Notes under the pieces: model-generated
The model's input: only the letters and a program-made list of their open reading frames with translations
Databases searched by the model: none
What the model was told of the DNA's origin: nothing
From: Massilia sp. PAMC28688
Lineage (GTDB): Bacteria; Pseudomonadota; Gammaproteobacteria; Burkholderiales; Burkholderiaceae_D
Assembly (NCBI RefSeq): GCF_019443445.1
Contig: NZ_CP080378.1
Location: 1-64,000, forward strand
Direction of reading: 5' to 3'
DNA length: 64,000 bases
Translations under genes and position numbers: made by a program
Shown: positions 36,721 to 46,122 of the stretch, in pieces
How positions within the stretch are numbered: position 1 is the stretch's first letter
How the letters are laid out: the number at the start of each line of letters is the position of its first letter

Positions 36721-37005
36721 ATGTCTGCAGCTGACAGCCGCCTCGACGTTCTGTCGGCCACCCGACAAATTCCCTGCTTCAAAATGAACCGACGTGTTGA
36801 TGAGAAAACGGCAGAGCTGGTGGAGATGGCCTTGCTGACCAAGGCGGCCTTCGGGCCGCACCTGGCCCGCCGTTACGTGCAGATCAAGGATGCCGATTCC
36901 CAGTTCATGCGCGAAATCCTGGCGCGGCCCGCGAACCAGACCAGAAGCCGCAGCAGCGCATTTTGCGCCAACTGCGAGGGACGCCGGCGCGAGAAAAGAT
37001 CGTGA
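36721..37005 (+). CDS. Hypothetical small basic protein
   Basis: Up to 94 aa from ATG 36721. The best-looking core begins at Met 36784 ('MNRRVDEKTAELVEMALLTKAAFGP') and continues 'LARRYVQIKDADSQFMREILARP', two predicted helices with a basic Cys-containing tail ('SSAFCANCEGRRREKRS'). No clear ribosome site for either start. The helical core has non-shadow composition, so I think it is real. No family recognised. It converges on the response regulator 13 bp away. Confidence 0.5.
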   Translation: MSAADSRLDVLSATRQIPCFKMNRRVDEKTAELVEMALLTKAAFGPHLARRYVQIKDADSQFMREILARPANQTRSRSSAFCANCEGRRREKRS

Positions 37006-37018
37006 TGCCGGCACTGCC

Positions 37019-37387
37019 TCATGGCGCCAGAAAGCCCTCCAGCGCCGCCTGCAGCTTATCCGGATCAATCGGCTTGCTCATGTAACCGTCAAAGCCGAGG
37101 CGCAGCAAGCCCGCCTCGTCCCCTTCCATGGCCATGGCCGTTACTGCCACCACCGGTACCGAACGCAGCGCCGGTTCTTGCTTCAGGGCGCGCAGGAGCG
37201 TCGCGCCGGACATGCCGGGCAGCCCGATGTCGCACAGGATCAATCCCGGCGAAACGGATGTCGCCAGCCTGAGGCCGTCTTCGGCATTGAAGGCAAAGAT
37301 GGGCGTGTAGCCAAAGCTCTTCAAGAGATAGAGCATCAACTCCATACTGGCAGAATCGTCTTCAATGATCAGGATGCGTATACTCAT
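37019..37387 (-). CDS. Single-domain response regulator (CheY-like)
   Basis: A 122-aa receiver domain with no output domain. Acidic pair 'IIEDD', phospho-acceptor Asp in 'LILCDIGLPGMSG', switch Thr in 'VVAVTAMAM' and Lys in 'YMSKPIDPDKL'. Such proteins act by protein contact or as phosphate sinks. No kinase adjoins it; the hybrid kinase about 1.1 kb away is a conceivable partner but already has its own receivers. Confidence 0.92.
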   Translation of the reverse strand: MSIRILIIEDDSASMELMLYLLKSFGYTPIFAFNAEDGLRLATSVSPGLILCDIGLPGMSGATLLRALKQEPALRSVPVVAVTAMAMEGDEAGLLRLGFDGYMSKPIDPDKLQAALEGFLAP

Positions 37388-37686
37388 GCCCGTTTTTTAC
37401 CATGAAATACCAGCTAATTCTCAGTTACAGAAATTGAACGACCGAAAAACAACTTCTTGGCGGGCGCGGACGCCTTACTCGGTACCCGACCATTGCGGGT
37501 TTCGCCCTTCGTCTGTGCAGGCACAGCAACTACCCAGATGCTTGTCGACGGCGACCAAGTCCCCGCGTCGTGCACCGCGTTCGCGGGATGGGCACAAGTC
37601 AACATCCGCTTTATGGAACACTAAGGGCTATAGGCATCGAACCTGGATGGTCGTCAGGCTCCCTTCATTCAGCCCCCGCGCACCGG

Positions 37687-38328
37687 TCACGGGCGCTTCA
37701 ACTGGCCAATCACGCTGGCAACCTTGGTGGTGATGACGTCAACGGCGGGGCCATTGGCCCCGTGCGGCAGAATGACATCGGCGTTGCGCTTGGTCGGCTC
37801 GATAAACTGCTTGTGCATCGGCCGTACCGTGTCCAGGTATTGCCCTACCACGCTGTCCACAGTCCGGCCGCGCTCGGTAATGTCGCGCTGCATGCGGCGG
37901 ATGAAGCGCACATCGGGCGCAGTATCGACGAAGATCTTCAGCGACATCATGTTGCACAGGTCCGCGTCATATAAGGCAAACAAGCCTTCGATCACGATGA
38001 CCGGCGCCGGCTTGACCGGAATGGTCTTGTTGGAACGGTTATCGATCGTGAAGTCATATTCCGGCATCTCGATGGCCTCGCCATTGCGCAAGGCATGGAC
38101 GTGCTGCACCAGCAGCGGCCAGTCAAACGCCTGGGGATGGTCATAATTCTGCTTGCGCCGCACTTCGGGGCTGAGGTGGGACTGGTCACGGTAGTAATCA
38201 TCCTGCATCACTACCGACACCATGTCGGCGCCAAATGAGGCAAGCACTTGCTGGGTCACCGTTGACTTGCCGCTGCCGCTGCCGCCAGCGACACCGATCA
38301 CAAACGGTTGGAAAGAAATCTTGTTCAT
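37687..38328 (-). CDS. udk: Uridine kinase
   Basis: A 213-aa P-loop kinase of the expected length. Walker A is 'IGVAGGSGSGKSTVTQQ'. 'MQDDYYRDQSHLSPEVR' and 'NYDHPQAFDWPLL' are the uridine-binding signature, and 'VIVEGLFALYD' is the lid/Walker B region (here VIVIEGLFALYD). The C-terminal 'RFIRRMQRDITERGR' matches Udk. It phosphorylates uridine and cytidine in pyrimidine salvage. It ends at 37687; the 299 bp between it and the response regulator show no convincing gene. Confidence 0.95.
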   Translation of the reverse strand: MNKISFQPFVIGVAGGSGSGKSTVTQQVLASFGADMVSVVMQDDYYRDQSHLSPEVRRKQNYDHPQAFDWPLLVQHVHALRNGEAIEMPEYDFTIDNRSNKTIPVKPAPVIVIEGLFALYDADLCNMMSLKIFVDTAPDVRFIRRMQRDITERGRTVDSVVGQYLDTVRPMHKQFIEPTKRNADVILPHGANGPAVDVITTKVASVIGQLKRP

Positions 38329-38439
38329 CTTCGCATGATACCGTAGCGGCGGCCAGACCGACAGGGCCGCCGCCCCCAGCCTGTCTGTGTCGGGCGCGTG
38401 GCACCGCCGCGCACACCCCTGCCCCGCACGCCTGCCGTA

Positions 38440-38469
38440 TTGTCGGGCTGACTACTTTTCTGCTACCAT
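38440..38469 (+). promoter_or_regulatory. Possible promoter of the hybrid kinase gene
   Basis: TTGTCG (38440-38445), an 18-base spacer and TACCAT (38464-38469), ending about 35 bp before the start codon. Both boxes are imperfect. Confidence 0.35.
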
Positions 38470-38504
38470 CGTTGGTTGCTCATTCATAAACGGAACGGCC
38501 CACC

Positions 38505-41500
38505 ATGCCCATGACGCGCTTACGTCACCAGACAGCGAGCGTCTGCGCCGCCCTCCTCGCCCTGCTCTCCCTGTATGTCCTCACCGGCTGGGTTCTCGGC
38601 AATTCGTCGATGGTGCGCGTCATTCCCGGCAGCGTTGCCATCAGCATCAATACCGCCGTGATGTTCCTGGTCGGCAGCATCGCCCTGGAACTGGTCAGGC
38701 GCCATCAGACCGGCACCCCTGTCTTTCATCTGCTGACGCTGGCGCTCATCACCCTCTCAAGCGCGATTTTTGCGGAGCACTTGTTCGACATTGACCTCGG
38801 CATTGACCTGGCCGCCGTGCACGCTGCCCTGGGCGACGGTCACGCCAAGCCGGGACGCACGGCGCCCAACGCCTGCATCGGCTTTTTAAGCGCCGGGCTG
38901 GCACTGGCCTGCGGTTGGGGCTGGGGCGGCCCCCGCATACGGCCTCTGGCACGCTGGTTTGCCAACCTCACGCTGCTGATCGGCGTGGCCGGTTTTGCCG
39001 GATATCTGCTGGGCCTGGATGCCATGTACCGCATCGCCAGCCTGAACCGGATGGCCACCTTCACCGCTCTGGGCATGACGGCGCTCGGTCTGGGCTTGCG
39101 CGTGCTCAGCGCCAGCGGCAAGGCAGTGCCACTGGACGAAGCCGGACGCATCACCCGGCTGGCCGGCATGCTGCTGGTCGTGTTCGCCATTGCAACCGGC
39201 TTGTCGAGCTTTGCCCTGTTGCGCGGCAGCTTTGAACAGTCGGCCGCCGAGCATCATGCCTACACGGCCCGCACGGCTGCCAGCAGCATGTCGGGCTTGC
39301 TGCAGGATGCGGTCCTGCTGTCTTCGTCCGTGGCGCACCGCCCGTCCCTGTTGCGCGCAATGCAGGGGCTGGCGCGCAATGAGGACGACCAGGAGGCGAT
39401 GCAGCGGCTCCAGAGCGCCGCCACCGCATTTCCCCAGGCTGGCTTCAGCGCGCGCATCGTAGCAGCGAGCGGGGCGCAGCTGTATGAAAGCGGCGACATG
39501 AACGGCGCGCCTGCTTTCGCTGTGTCTTTCGGCACCAGCACCGATGTCACGGCGTTGTACTTCAACCAGGGCTACCGGGTGCGCTCCACCCACATCATCC
39601 GCGCGGGCGCGCAGATTCTCGGCACCGTGACCACCGAACGCAAGCTGACTCCGCTCGACGACATCATCAGCGAGCACCGCCAGGCTTCCGCCACCACGGA
39701 TGTAGTGCTGTGCGGCTACCAGAGCAGCGTCGTGAAATGCTTTCCCAGCCGCTTCTATCCGAAGGGCGAAAAATACGCGCTGCGCGACGCCCAGGGCCGG
39801 CCCGCTCTGCCCATCAGCCGCGCGCTGCTGGGCGAAAGCGGCGCCACCCGCCTGAAAGACCCGCGCGGGGTGGCCGTATTGGCAGGCTTTACCGGCTTGC
39901 CGGACTTTCCCCTTGGTATCGTCGTCAAGACCGACCTCAGCGAACTGTACTTGCCCCTGCGCGAAAAACTGCACTGGCTCATTGCCGCCGTGGCGCTGTT
40001 TGTCCTGATCGGCACGTTCTTGCTGCGGCGTTTGGTAGAGCCGCTGATTGGCCAGATTGTCACCGAGAAACGGCGCGTCAAGAATCTGCTCGACAATTCT
40101 AACGATGCATTCATAGCAATCGGCCCCGACGGCTGCGTCAGCGACTGGAATCGCCAGGCCGAACTCATGCTGGGCATTCCGGCAGAGAAGGCGCTGGGCC
40201 GCGATCTCGCCCAGTTGATCATCCCCGTGAACCAGCGCGCAGCCCACAATGCCGGCTTTGCGCGCTTTTTGAACGGGGCCACGGGCAATGCCATCAACAA
40301 CCGGGTGCAGGTGCACGTGGTCCATGCGAGCGGGCATGAGATCCCGGTCGAACTGTCCGTGTCGGCCGTCATGCATCCCGACGGCCGGGGCGCCAGTGCC
40401 TTCCTGCGCGACCTTACCGCCCAGCGCGCAGCGGAGGCGAAAGCGGCAGAGCAAAGCCAGGCCATTGAAGAAGCGCGCCTTGCCCTGGCCAAGTCCCAGC
40501 GCCTGGAAGCGGTCGGGAAACTGACCGGTGGCGTGGCGCATGATTTCAACAACGTCTTGCAGGTAGTGCGCGGCAATCTTGAGTTGCTGAGCCAGGAGGC
40601 CCCGCCGGAACCGGCTGCCCGCCGCGTGCACAGTGCCATGGAGGCGGTTGACCGGGGCGCCAGGCTGTCGGCCCAGCTGCTTGCGTTTGCGCGCCGCCAG
40701 CCGCTCGAACCCCAGCCCACCGACCTGGGCCGGGTGGTGCGCAGCATGGAAGACATGCTGCAGCGTGCCATTGGCGACGCCATCGAGATTGAGGTGGTGA
40801 TCTCCGGCAGCCTGTGGCATGCACTGGTCGATCCCAACCAGCTCGAGCATGTGATCCTGAACCTCGCCATCAATGCGCGCGACGCCATGAAAGGCAGCGG
40901 CAAGCTCACCATCGAGGCCGGCAACGCCGCGCTTGACGAAGACTACGCGCAGCGCGAACCTGGCCTGCAAGCGGGGCAGTTCGTGGTGCTGGCCATTTCC
41001 GACACCGGCTGCGGGATGAGCCCGGAAGTGCTCGAACGCGCCTTCGAGCCCTTCTTCACGACCAAGGCAGAAGGCGAAGGCACCGGCCTGGGCCTGAGCA
41101 TGGCTTATGGCTTCGCCAAGCAAAGTAACGGCCACATCAAGATCTATAGTGAAGTGGGCGAAGGCACGACGATCCGCATCTACCTGCCGCGCACGGGCGC
41201 CGCATTAACCCAGCATCAGGAAAGCGCCAGCCAGGATATCGTCGGCGGCAGCGAGACCGTGCTGGTGGTCGAGGATGATGCCGCGGTCCAGGCAACCGTG
41301 GTGGAAATGCTGCTCGGGCTGGGCTACAAGGTGCTCAAGGCCAGTCACGCGGCCGAAGCGATGGACATGATCGAAGCGGGCGCCGCCGTGGACCTGTTGT
41401 TTACCGATGTTGTCATGCCGGGCCCCTTGCGCAGTCCCGACCTGGCGCGCCGGGCCAGCGCCCTGCTACCGGGGTTGAAGGTGCTGTTTACGTCCGGCTA

Positions 41501-41987
41501 CACGCAAAACGCCATCGTGCATGGCGGTCGCCTGGATCCGGGCATTGCCTTGCTCAGCAAACCCTACCGCCGCGACCAGCTGGCACGCAAGGTCCGCGCC
41601 GTGCTCGGGCCAGCTACGGCCACGCCGGCAGCCGTTCCCGCCGCGCCCTTGATTGCTTTTGTCGAAGACAATGACGACTTCCGCATGCTCGGTGTGGAAC
41701 TGCTTGCCATGCTGGGCCATACCGCGCACAGCTTTGCCAGTGCCGAGGAAGCGCTGGAACCGCTGCGCAGCGGGCGCTTTACCATGCTGTTGACGGACGT
41801 CGGCCTGCCAGGCATGTCCGGCGTCGAACTTGGTGCCATAGTGCACGCTGAGAACCCCGCCATCCAGGTCGTGTTTGCCAGCGGTTTTGGCGAAGCGCTC
41901 ACGCCGCGCCCGGATTTCCCACACCGGATACTCACCAAGCCTTTTACCATTGAGGATTTGCAAGCCTGCCTGAGCAATGCGCGTTAG
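38505..41987 (+). CDS. Hybrid sensor histidine kinase with two receiver domains
   Basis: A 1160-aa membrane protein. Residues ~10-215 carry about seven to eight hydrophobic helices (a MASE-like integral sensor). An extracytoplasmic domain (about 230-480) is followed by a helix at ~488-510 and a PAS domain (~527-640, '[19 protein letters not shown]'). The HisKA domain has His679 in '[14 protein letters not shown]', and the ATPase has '[11 protein letters not shown]', '[10 protein letters not shown]' and '[12 protein letters not shown]'. Receiver 1 (~920-1035) has Asp in '[10 protein letters not shown]' and receiver 2 (~1047-1160) has '[13 protein letters not shown]'. The H-D-F-N-N box places it in the HWE-neighbouring hybrid kinases common in this order. 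There is no histidine transfer domain in the protein; one would have to come from elsewhere. Confidence 0.93.
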   Translation: MPMTRLRHQTASVCAALLALLSLYVLTGWVLGNSSMVRVIPGSVAISINTAVMFLVGSIALELVRRHQTGTPVFHLLTLALITLSSAIFAEHLFDIDLGIDLAAVHAALGDGHAKPGRTAPNACIGFLSAGLALACGWGWGGPRIRPLARWFANLTLLIGVAGFAGYLLGLDAMYRIASLNRMATFTALGMTALGLGLRVLSASGKAVPLDEAGRITRLAGMLLVVFAIATGLSSFALLRGSFEQSAAEHHAYTARTAASSMSGLLQDAVLLSSSVAHRPSLLRAMQGLARNEDDQEAMQRLQSAATAFPQAGFSARIVAASGAQLYESGDMNGAPAFAVSFGTSTDVTALYFNQGYRVRSTHIIRAGAQILGTVTTERKLTPLDDIISEHRQASATTDVVLCGYQSSVVKCFPSRFYPKGEKYALRDAQGRPALPISRALLGESGATRLKDPRGVAVLAGFTGLPDFPLGIVVKTDLSELYLPLREKLHWLIAAVALFVLIGTFLLRRLVEPLIGQIVTEKRRVKNLLDNSNDAFIAIGPDGCVSDWNRQAELMLGIPAEKALGRDLAQLIIPVNQRAAHNAGFARFLNGATGNAINNRVQVHVVHASGHEIPVELSVSAVMHPDGRGASAFLRDLTAQRAAEAKAAEQSQAIEEARLALAKSQRLEAVGKLTGGVAHDFNNVLQVVRGNLELLSQEAPPEPAARRVHSAMEAVDRGARLSAQLLAFARRQPLEPQPTDLGRVVRSMEDMLQRAIGDAIEIEVVISGSLWHALVDPNQLEHVILNLAINARDAMKGSGKLTIEAGNAALDEDYAQREPGLQAGQFVVLAISDTGCGMSPEVLERAFEPFFTTKAEGEGTGLGLSMAYGFAKQSNGHIKIYSEVGEGTTIRIYLPRTGAALTQHQESASQDIVGGSETVLVVEDDAAVQATVVEMLLGLGYKVLKASHAAEAMDMIEAGAAVDLLFTDVVMPGPLRSPDLARRASALLPGLKVLFTSGYTQNAIVHGGRLDPGIALLSKPYRRDQLARKVRAVLGPATATPAAVPAAPLIAFVEDNDDFRMLGVELLAMLGHTAHSFASAEEALEPLRSGRFTMLLTDVGLPGMSGVELGAIVHAENPAIQVVFASGFGEALTPRPDFPHRILTKPFTIEDLQACLSNAR

Positions 41988-41997
41988 GCGTCAGGGC

Positions 41998-42019
41998 CCG
42001 GGCGTACGCGGCCGCCCGG
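41998..42019. terminator. GC-rich inverted repeat between convergent genes
   Basis: CCGGGCG and CGCCCGG (7-bp stem, 8-base loop) lie in the 36-bp gap between the hybrid kinase and the convergent 234-aa gene. There is no T-tract. Placement suggests a shared terminator. Confidence 0.35.
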
Positions 42020-42023
42020 CCTA

Positions 42024-42728
42024 TCACAGCAGGCGCTTGATGGTGTCAAGCTGGTCGATCCGGATTGCCACGCACGGCCCGCTGAACCACATTTCGCGCT
42101 GCCTGTCCTGAATCGTCGCCAGCGTCACCGGGGTCACGATCTGCAAGCGCATTCTGGAAGATCCGTACGTGTGGCGCAGCACCTCATCCACATCGGCCCC
42201 GGCCGGAAACATGGCATCAATGTCCCCGCCCTTGCCGCGCAGGCGCTGCACGTCTTCCCGAAATGCAGCGTAAGAGTCGTCGCGCAGGCCCAAGCTCTTG
42301 AAAAGCGCATTCCACTCCATGATGGAGGGCGCGCTCCGGGGACGGAAATGATCCATGGCGATGCGGGTATCGAGGAAATCGTGGCCGTATGTGACGCCGA
42401 TGGGAATGCCGTCGAACGGAAAGATGGCATAGGTAGCGCCATAATCGCCGGCATACTGCAGGTTCAGCCAGTTGCCGCAGATGATGGATTCGCTGCGCCT
42501 GGGGTAGCCCTCGTGCGGCAGGAATTCATCCATGATAATGGTGTGATAGTGCTCGTCGCTTCTTGACTGGCGCTCGCCCTGCGTGCCCTCCAGCCGGTAC
42601 AGGGGCGCGTCACCACTGAAGCCACGCACGATGGGGATGTCGATGTGCCGGCAGGCATCACGACATGCCGTACGCAGGAGCAACAACGCCTGCTTGCGGT
42701 CGATGGGGAGTCGGTGGTTTGGCAGCAT
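42024..42728 (-). CDS. Hypothetical protein, 234 aa
   Basis: A 234-aa soluble protein with no family I recognise and no signal peptide. Notable stretches are 'DEHYHTIIMDEFLPHEGYPRRSESIICGNW', quoted by its core HYHTIIMDEFLPHEG, and 'GVTYGHDFLDTRIAMDHFRP'. His/Asp/Glu-rich loops could bind a metal. The sequence looks ordinary coding in composition. It follows the HTH regulator B gene on the same strand (95-bp gap) and may be cotranscribed with it. Confidence 0.75.
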   Translation of the reverse strand: MLPNHRLPIDRKQALLLLRTACRDACRHIDIPIVRGFSGDAPLYRLEGTQGERQSRSDEHYHTIIMDEFLPHEGYPRRSESIICGNWLNLQYAGDYGATYAIFPFDGIPIGVTYGHDFLDTRIAMDHFRPRSAPSIMEWNALFKSLGLRDDSYAAFREDVQRLRGKGGDIDAMFPAGADVDEVLRHTYGSSRMRLQIVTPVTLATIQDRQREMWFSGPCVAIRIDQLDTIKRLL

Positions 42729-42823
42729 CTCGACAGTTTATCAACTTTCGATGCTGGCTGACGGACCACTTGATGACGGCCCTTATTCGACAATGAGTGC
42801 CGCTGGGCCGGGTAAAGACGGCG

Positions 42824-43261
42824 TTACTTTGCTGTATCTGTTCTGGACCGCAAATTGTCTGCTGGAGCGACGCTCAGGAGCGAACTGATCACATCTTGCA
42901 CGACCTTCTTGCCGAAGTCTGGCAAGCGGCGGAAGTCTCTCAGCAAGATCAACTCGACAGTCTCCAATCGGTCCGTTTGAACGTCGACGGTGTAGGCTCC
43001 GTTATCCGCATCACCATATTGCAGCCATGATGCATGGACGCCAAGCCAGCTCGCAAGAATGACCATCCGTTCATGGGTCGGCAGCGCTTCGCCCAGCAAC
43101 CACTTGCGGGCAGCGTGCGTGGTGATTGATGCGCCATCGGCGCGCAGATTGAATTCATGGGCAACAACAGAAGCGCGCGCCTGGACCCCGGCTTCCCGCA
43201 ACCGTTCGCGCAGCCGGTCGCTGAAATGCTGGCGCTCCTGAGCGGCGATTTTGGAACTCAT
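42824..43261 (-). CDS. HTH (XRE-like) transcriptional regulator B, paralogue of regulator A
   Basis: A 145-aa protein from ATG 43261 with AAGGAAG upstream. 'RQHFSDRLRERLREAGV', 'FNLRADGASITTHAARKWLLGEALP' (core TTHAARKWLLG) and 'ERMVILASWLGVHASWLQYGDAD' align with regulator A along the whole N-terminal ~85 residues. The C-terminal ~55 residues differ ('DRLETVELILLRDFRRLPDFGKK', core ETVELILLRDF). It is divergent from the peptidase gene that starts the large operon at 43.7 kb, 450 bp away, so it could regulate it. Confidence 0.85.
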   Translation of the reverse strand: MSSKIAAQERQHFSDRLRERLREAGVQARASVVAHEFNLRADGASITTHAARKWLLGEALPTHERMVILASWLGVHASWLQYGDADNGAYTVDVQTDRLETVELILLRDFRRLPDFGKKVVQDVISSLLSVAPADNLRSRTDTAK

Positions 43262-43710
43262 CCTCTTCCTTCGTGATACGTCGCTCTCGCGGCAGCGTTA
43301 AGGTTATAAATGAATACCTATTGTCGCTCATCTCTGCATAAAAGTTAGTTATGAACTGCGCGAACTGCAAAGTTACATTCTTGAGGACGTGGACCTGTGC
43401 TCCGGGGCCTCTGCCGGTCTCGGTACTGCAGCGAGCGCCGCCGCGTTGTGCACGGAGATGCGCGCATGGTCTTCGGTCGTGCGCGCTGCTGCCCCCCACC
43501 GCCCTGAACGTGTTGCAAACCCATCAAAAGTGCGAAAAATCTTTTAAAGAAATCTATTATCGATGTCGCCAGCCTGAAATTGGGTATAGAATTAATTAGA
43601 GAAATCACAATGTTGCAGGCAGACTCAATCGGGATCCCGCACCTTTCCGCGACTGTATTTGATACCCAGCTTGAGGCACTCATCAGTTTGTCGTCTTGAA
43701 AGGAGCCCAT
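43262..43710. other. Intergenic region upstream of the large operon
   Basis: About 450 bases with no convincing gene. The DNA from about 43520 to 43610 is clearly AT-richer than the surroundings (runs such as 'aaaaatcttttaaagaaatc'), which fits a promoter for the operon. I cannot pick out paired -35/-10 boxes with confidence. An AGGAG ribosome site (43701-43705) precedes the peptidase ATG. Confidence 0.4.
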
Positions 43711-46122
43711 ATGGGGTCCAGCGAGTCGGAAGATGAAAAGCAAGCAGAACTGCTCCGCCGGTCAAGAATCTCGCCGCATCTGCTGGCGATGCTTGTCGAT
43801 TGGGAACGCCGCCAACGCAAGGAAACCCCGCCGAGCACCGCGGCCCCGCACGCCGGCGACATCCCCGTCGTCGCCGTCCTGATCGAACTGGCGCAGCCCG
43901 ACCCGGACAAGCTCAGCCAAGCCGGCTTCATCGTCACCCATCTGTTTGGCAATGTCTACGCCGCCGACGTGCCCCTCGACCGGCTTAAAGCGCTGGCCGA
44001 TATGGACGGCGTCGTCCACATTCATCACGAAAAGACGACCAAGCCCGCGCTCGACGATTCCATACCCGAGATTCGCTGCAATACTGTGCGCAATCCCCAG
44101 TTCCCTTTCACCGGCACCAATAAATACACCGGCCTGGGCGTGGTCATCGGGATCATCGATTCGGGCATCAATATCCTGCATCCGGTGTTCCGGCTACCCA
44201 ATGACCAGACCAAATCGCGCATCCTGGCGATCCTCGATCAAACCCAGAGCCCGGCCGTCACGTTCACCAAGGCGCAGATCGAGGCGGCGATTGCCACCAG
44301 CACCCAGATCATCGTTCCCGGCGCCGGCACGCCGCGGGTGGAAACCGATATCGACGATCACAAGCACGGCACCCACGTGGCAAGCATCGCCGCCGGCAAC
44401 GGCAAGATCGCCGGCAACTGCAAGGGCGAGTACACCTATGTCGGGGTCGCACCCGAAGCGGCCCTGGTCATCGTCAAGCACAGCTTCAACGGCACCCATG
44501 CGCTGCGCAGCGCGATCCAGTTCATCGCCGACACCGCGGCGGCCCAGCCGGGCGGCATCACCCCCGCAGTGATCAACATGAGCATCGGGCAAAACCTCGG
44601 ACCGCATGACGGCACCGACCTGATGGATCAGATGATCGACCAATGGCTGGCCGCGCGGCCGGCCGGCGCGCCGCCAGTGGTATTGGTGGCGGCCGCCGGC
44701 AACGAGGGCGGACACGAGGAGCCAGGCGCGGTAGTCATCAGGGCGGGCGACGACTCGCACGCAACCGGCACGATTGCCGCCGCTGGCGTGGCCAAGTCGA
44801 TCAGGTTCAACCTGCGCGCCCTGGAGCCGCATCAGCCCCGTACCGGCCAACTGGTCAGCAGCGCCGAGATCCGCTTCACCGCGCCTGCCGGCCTCACCTG
44901 CCAGCTCATCCCTCCAGGCAACAACATCGCCGGCGGTGCGAACACCGCGCCCCCGGACGGCGCCACGACGTTTACCGAGGTGACGCAAAACAGCACCTGC
45001 ACCATCATCGGCGACATCCCCAACGCCGCAGCCAACGCGCGCCGCATCACGCTCACCATCACCTCGGCCGCCGGTGGCCAGAACCAGCCGGGCGACTGGA
45101 CGATCGTGCTCACCAATGCCGGCGCGGCGCCCATCACCTACCATGCCTGGCTCAACCCGGGCCTTCATTTCGAGCGCTTTCGCGATGACCTCTCGCGCGC
45201 CAACACCGTCGGCTCGCCCGGCAGCGCGACCAGCATCATCACGGTTGGCAACTATCATTCGTCCGGCAAGGACAAGGGCAAGATCGCCGATTCATCGAGC
45301 CGCGGCCCGCGCATCGACGGGCTGCAGAAGCCCGACCTCAGCGCGCCCGGCCAATCCATTTGCGGCGCGCGGCGCGATTTCCATGATGGATGCTGCTGCG
45401 ATTGCTGCTGCGATTCCTATATCGACATGGATGGCACCAGCATGGCCGCGCCGCACGTGGCCGGCGCGGTCGCCCTGATTTTGGAGCGCAATCCGTCGCT
45501 CACGCATGCGCAAATCAAGACCATCCTCCTGAACCGGGCGCGCAAGGACAGCTTCACCACCCCGGCCAACAACAACGATTTCGGCAATGGCAAGCTGGAC
45601 GTGATCGCGCTCTTGAACGATCCGATGGTGGCAAACGGCTTACCCAACGTCACCAGCGCCGCGTCCTCCCGCGCCCGCGCGCACGAAGTGGCCGCCATTG
45701 ACGCGGCCGAGGCGCTTCCGCGCCTGCCCCCATTGGGCGAGGGCACGCCCCTGGGCCGCCTGCTGCGCACCGGCGAGGGTCAACGCATTTTCGAACTCGG
45801 CCGCCAGCATTGGGAAGAGGCGCGCGCGCTGGTCAACACGCGCAAGCGCATCGCCGCCGTATGGCACCGCAATCACGGGCCGCTGCTGCTGCATCACGTC
45901 GTGCGCAGCGCCATGCTGCCCGACGTGGCGCTGCCGGACACCATCGAAGGGGAACTGATCAGCGTGCGCGCCGCGCGCATCGTGTCGGCGATTGAAACCT
46001 GCGCCAGCGCCGAATTGCGCGCGGCGCTGCATGCCAACCTGCCGTGGGTCGCGCGGCTTCAGGGCAAGACACTGCTCGAGGTGGTGGACATGCTCGAAGC
46101 TGGAGACCTGCAACATGCCTGA
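43711..46122 (+). CDS. S8 (subtilisin-like) serine peptidase with a Cys cluster, first gene of the large operon
   Basis: 803 aa from ATG 43711 with AGGAG 5 bp ahead; a TTG at 43696 is less likely. The catalytic triad is complete: Asp150 ('GIIDSGIN'), His219 ('KHGTHVASIA') and Ser577 ('DGTSMAAPHVAGAVAL'). The oxyanion Asn region is 'VLVAAAGNEGG'. A ~150-residue insert between Asn and Ser holds an 'extra' beta domain ('LRALEPHQPRTGQLVSS' onward). Ten residues before Ser577 lies CCCDCCC (561-567), plus Cys551. A ~150-residue helical C-terminal domain follows. No signal peptide or clear propeptide, so export would need another route. It overlaps the DUF6603 gene by 8 bp (ATGCCTGA), hence one operon. 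A processing role for the large partner proteins is inference. Confidence 0.9.
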   Translation: MGSSESEDEKQAELLRRSRISPHLLAMLVDWERRQRKETPPSTAAPHAGDIPVVAVLIELAQPDPDKLSQAGFIVTHLFGNVYAADVPLDRLKALADMDGVVHIHHEKTTKPALDDSIPEIRCNTVRNPQFPFTGTNKYTGLGVVIGIIDSGINILHPVFRLPNDQTKSRILAILDQTQSPAVTFTKAQIEAAIATSTQIIVPGAGTPRVETDIDDHKHGTHVASIAAGNGKIAGNCKGEYTYVGVAPEAALVIVKHSFNGTHALRSAIQFIADTAAAQPGGITPAVINMSIGQNLGPHDGTDLMDQMIDQWLAARPAGAPPVVLVAAAGNEGGHEEPGAVVIRAGDDSHATGTIAAAGVAKSIRFNLRALEPHQPRTGQLVSSAEIRFTAPAGLTCQLIPPGNNIAGGANTAPPDGATTFTEVTQNSTCTIIGDIPNAAANARRITLTITSAAGGQNQPGDWTIVLTNAGAAPITYHAWLNPGLHFERFRDDLSRANTVGSPGSATSIITVGNYHSSGKDKGKIADSSSRGPRIDGLQKPDLSAPGQSICGARRDFHDGCCCDCCCDSYIDMDGTSMAAPHVAGAVALILERNPSLTHAQIKTILLNRARKDSFTTPANNNDFGNGKLDVIALLNDPMVANGLPNVTSAASSRARAHEVAAIDAAEALPRLPPLGEGTPLGRLLRTGEGQRIFELGRQHWEEARALVNTRKRIAAVWHRNHGPLLLHHVVRSAMLPDVALPDTIEGELISVRAARIVSAIETCASAELRAALHANLPWVARLQGKTLLEVVDMLEAGDLQHA
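45391..45414 (+). repeat. Perfect 12-bp tandem duplication encoding the Cys cluster
   Basis: TGCTGCTGCGAT occurs twice in direct succession inside the peptidase gene. It creates CCCDCCCD just before the catalytic serine. Confidence 0.95.

Noticed and set aside
37414..37605. A 63-aa minus-strand frame between the response regulator and udk
   Set aside because: No ribosome site or family; composition not decisive, so not listed.
43351..43599. An 82-aa Cys-rich frame upstream of the large operon
   Set aside because: No ribosome site, irregular composition; more likely promoter and leader DNA.
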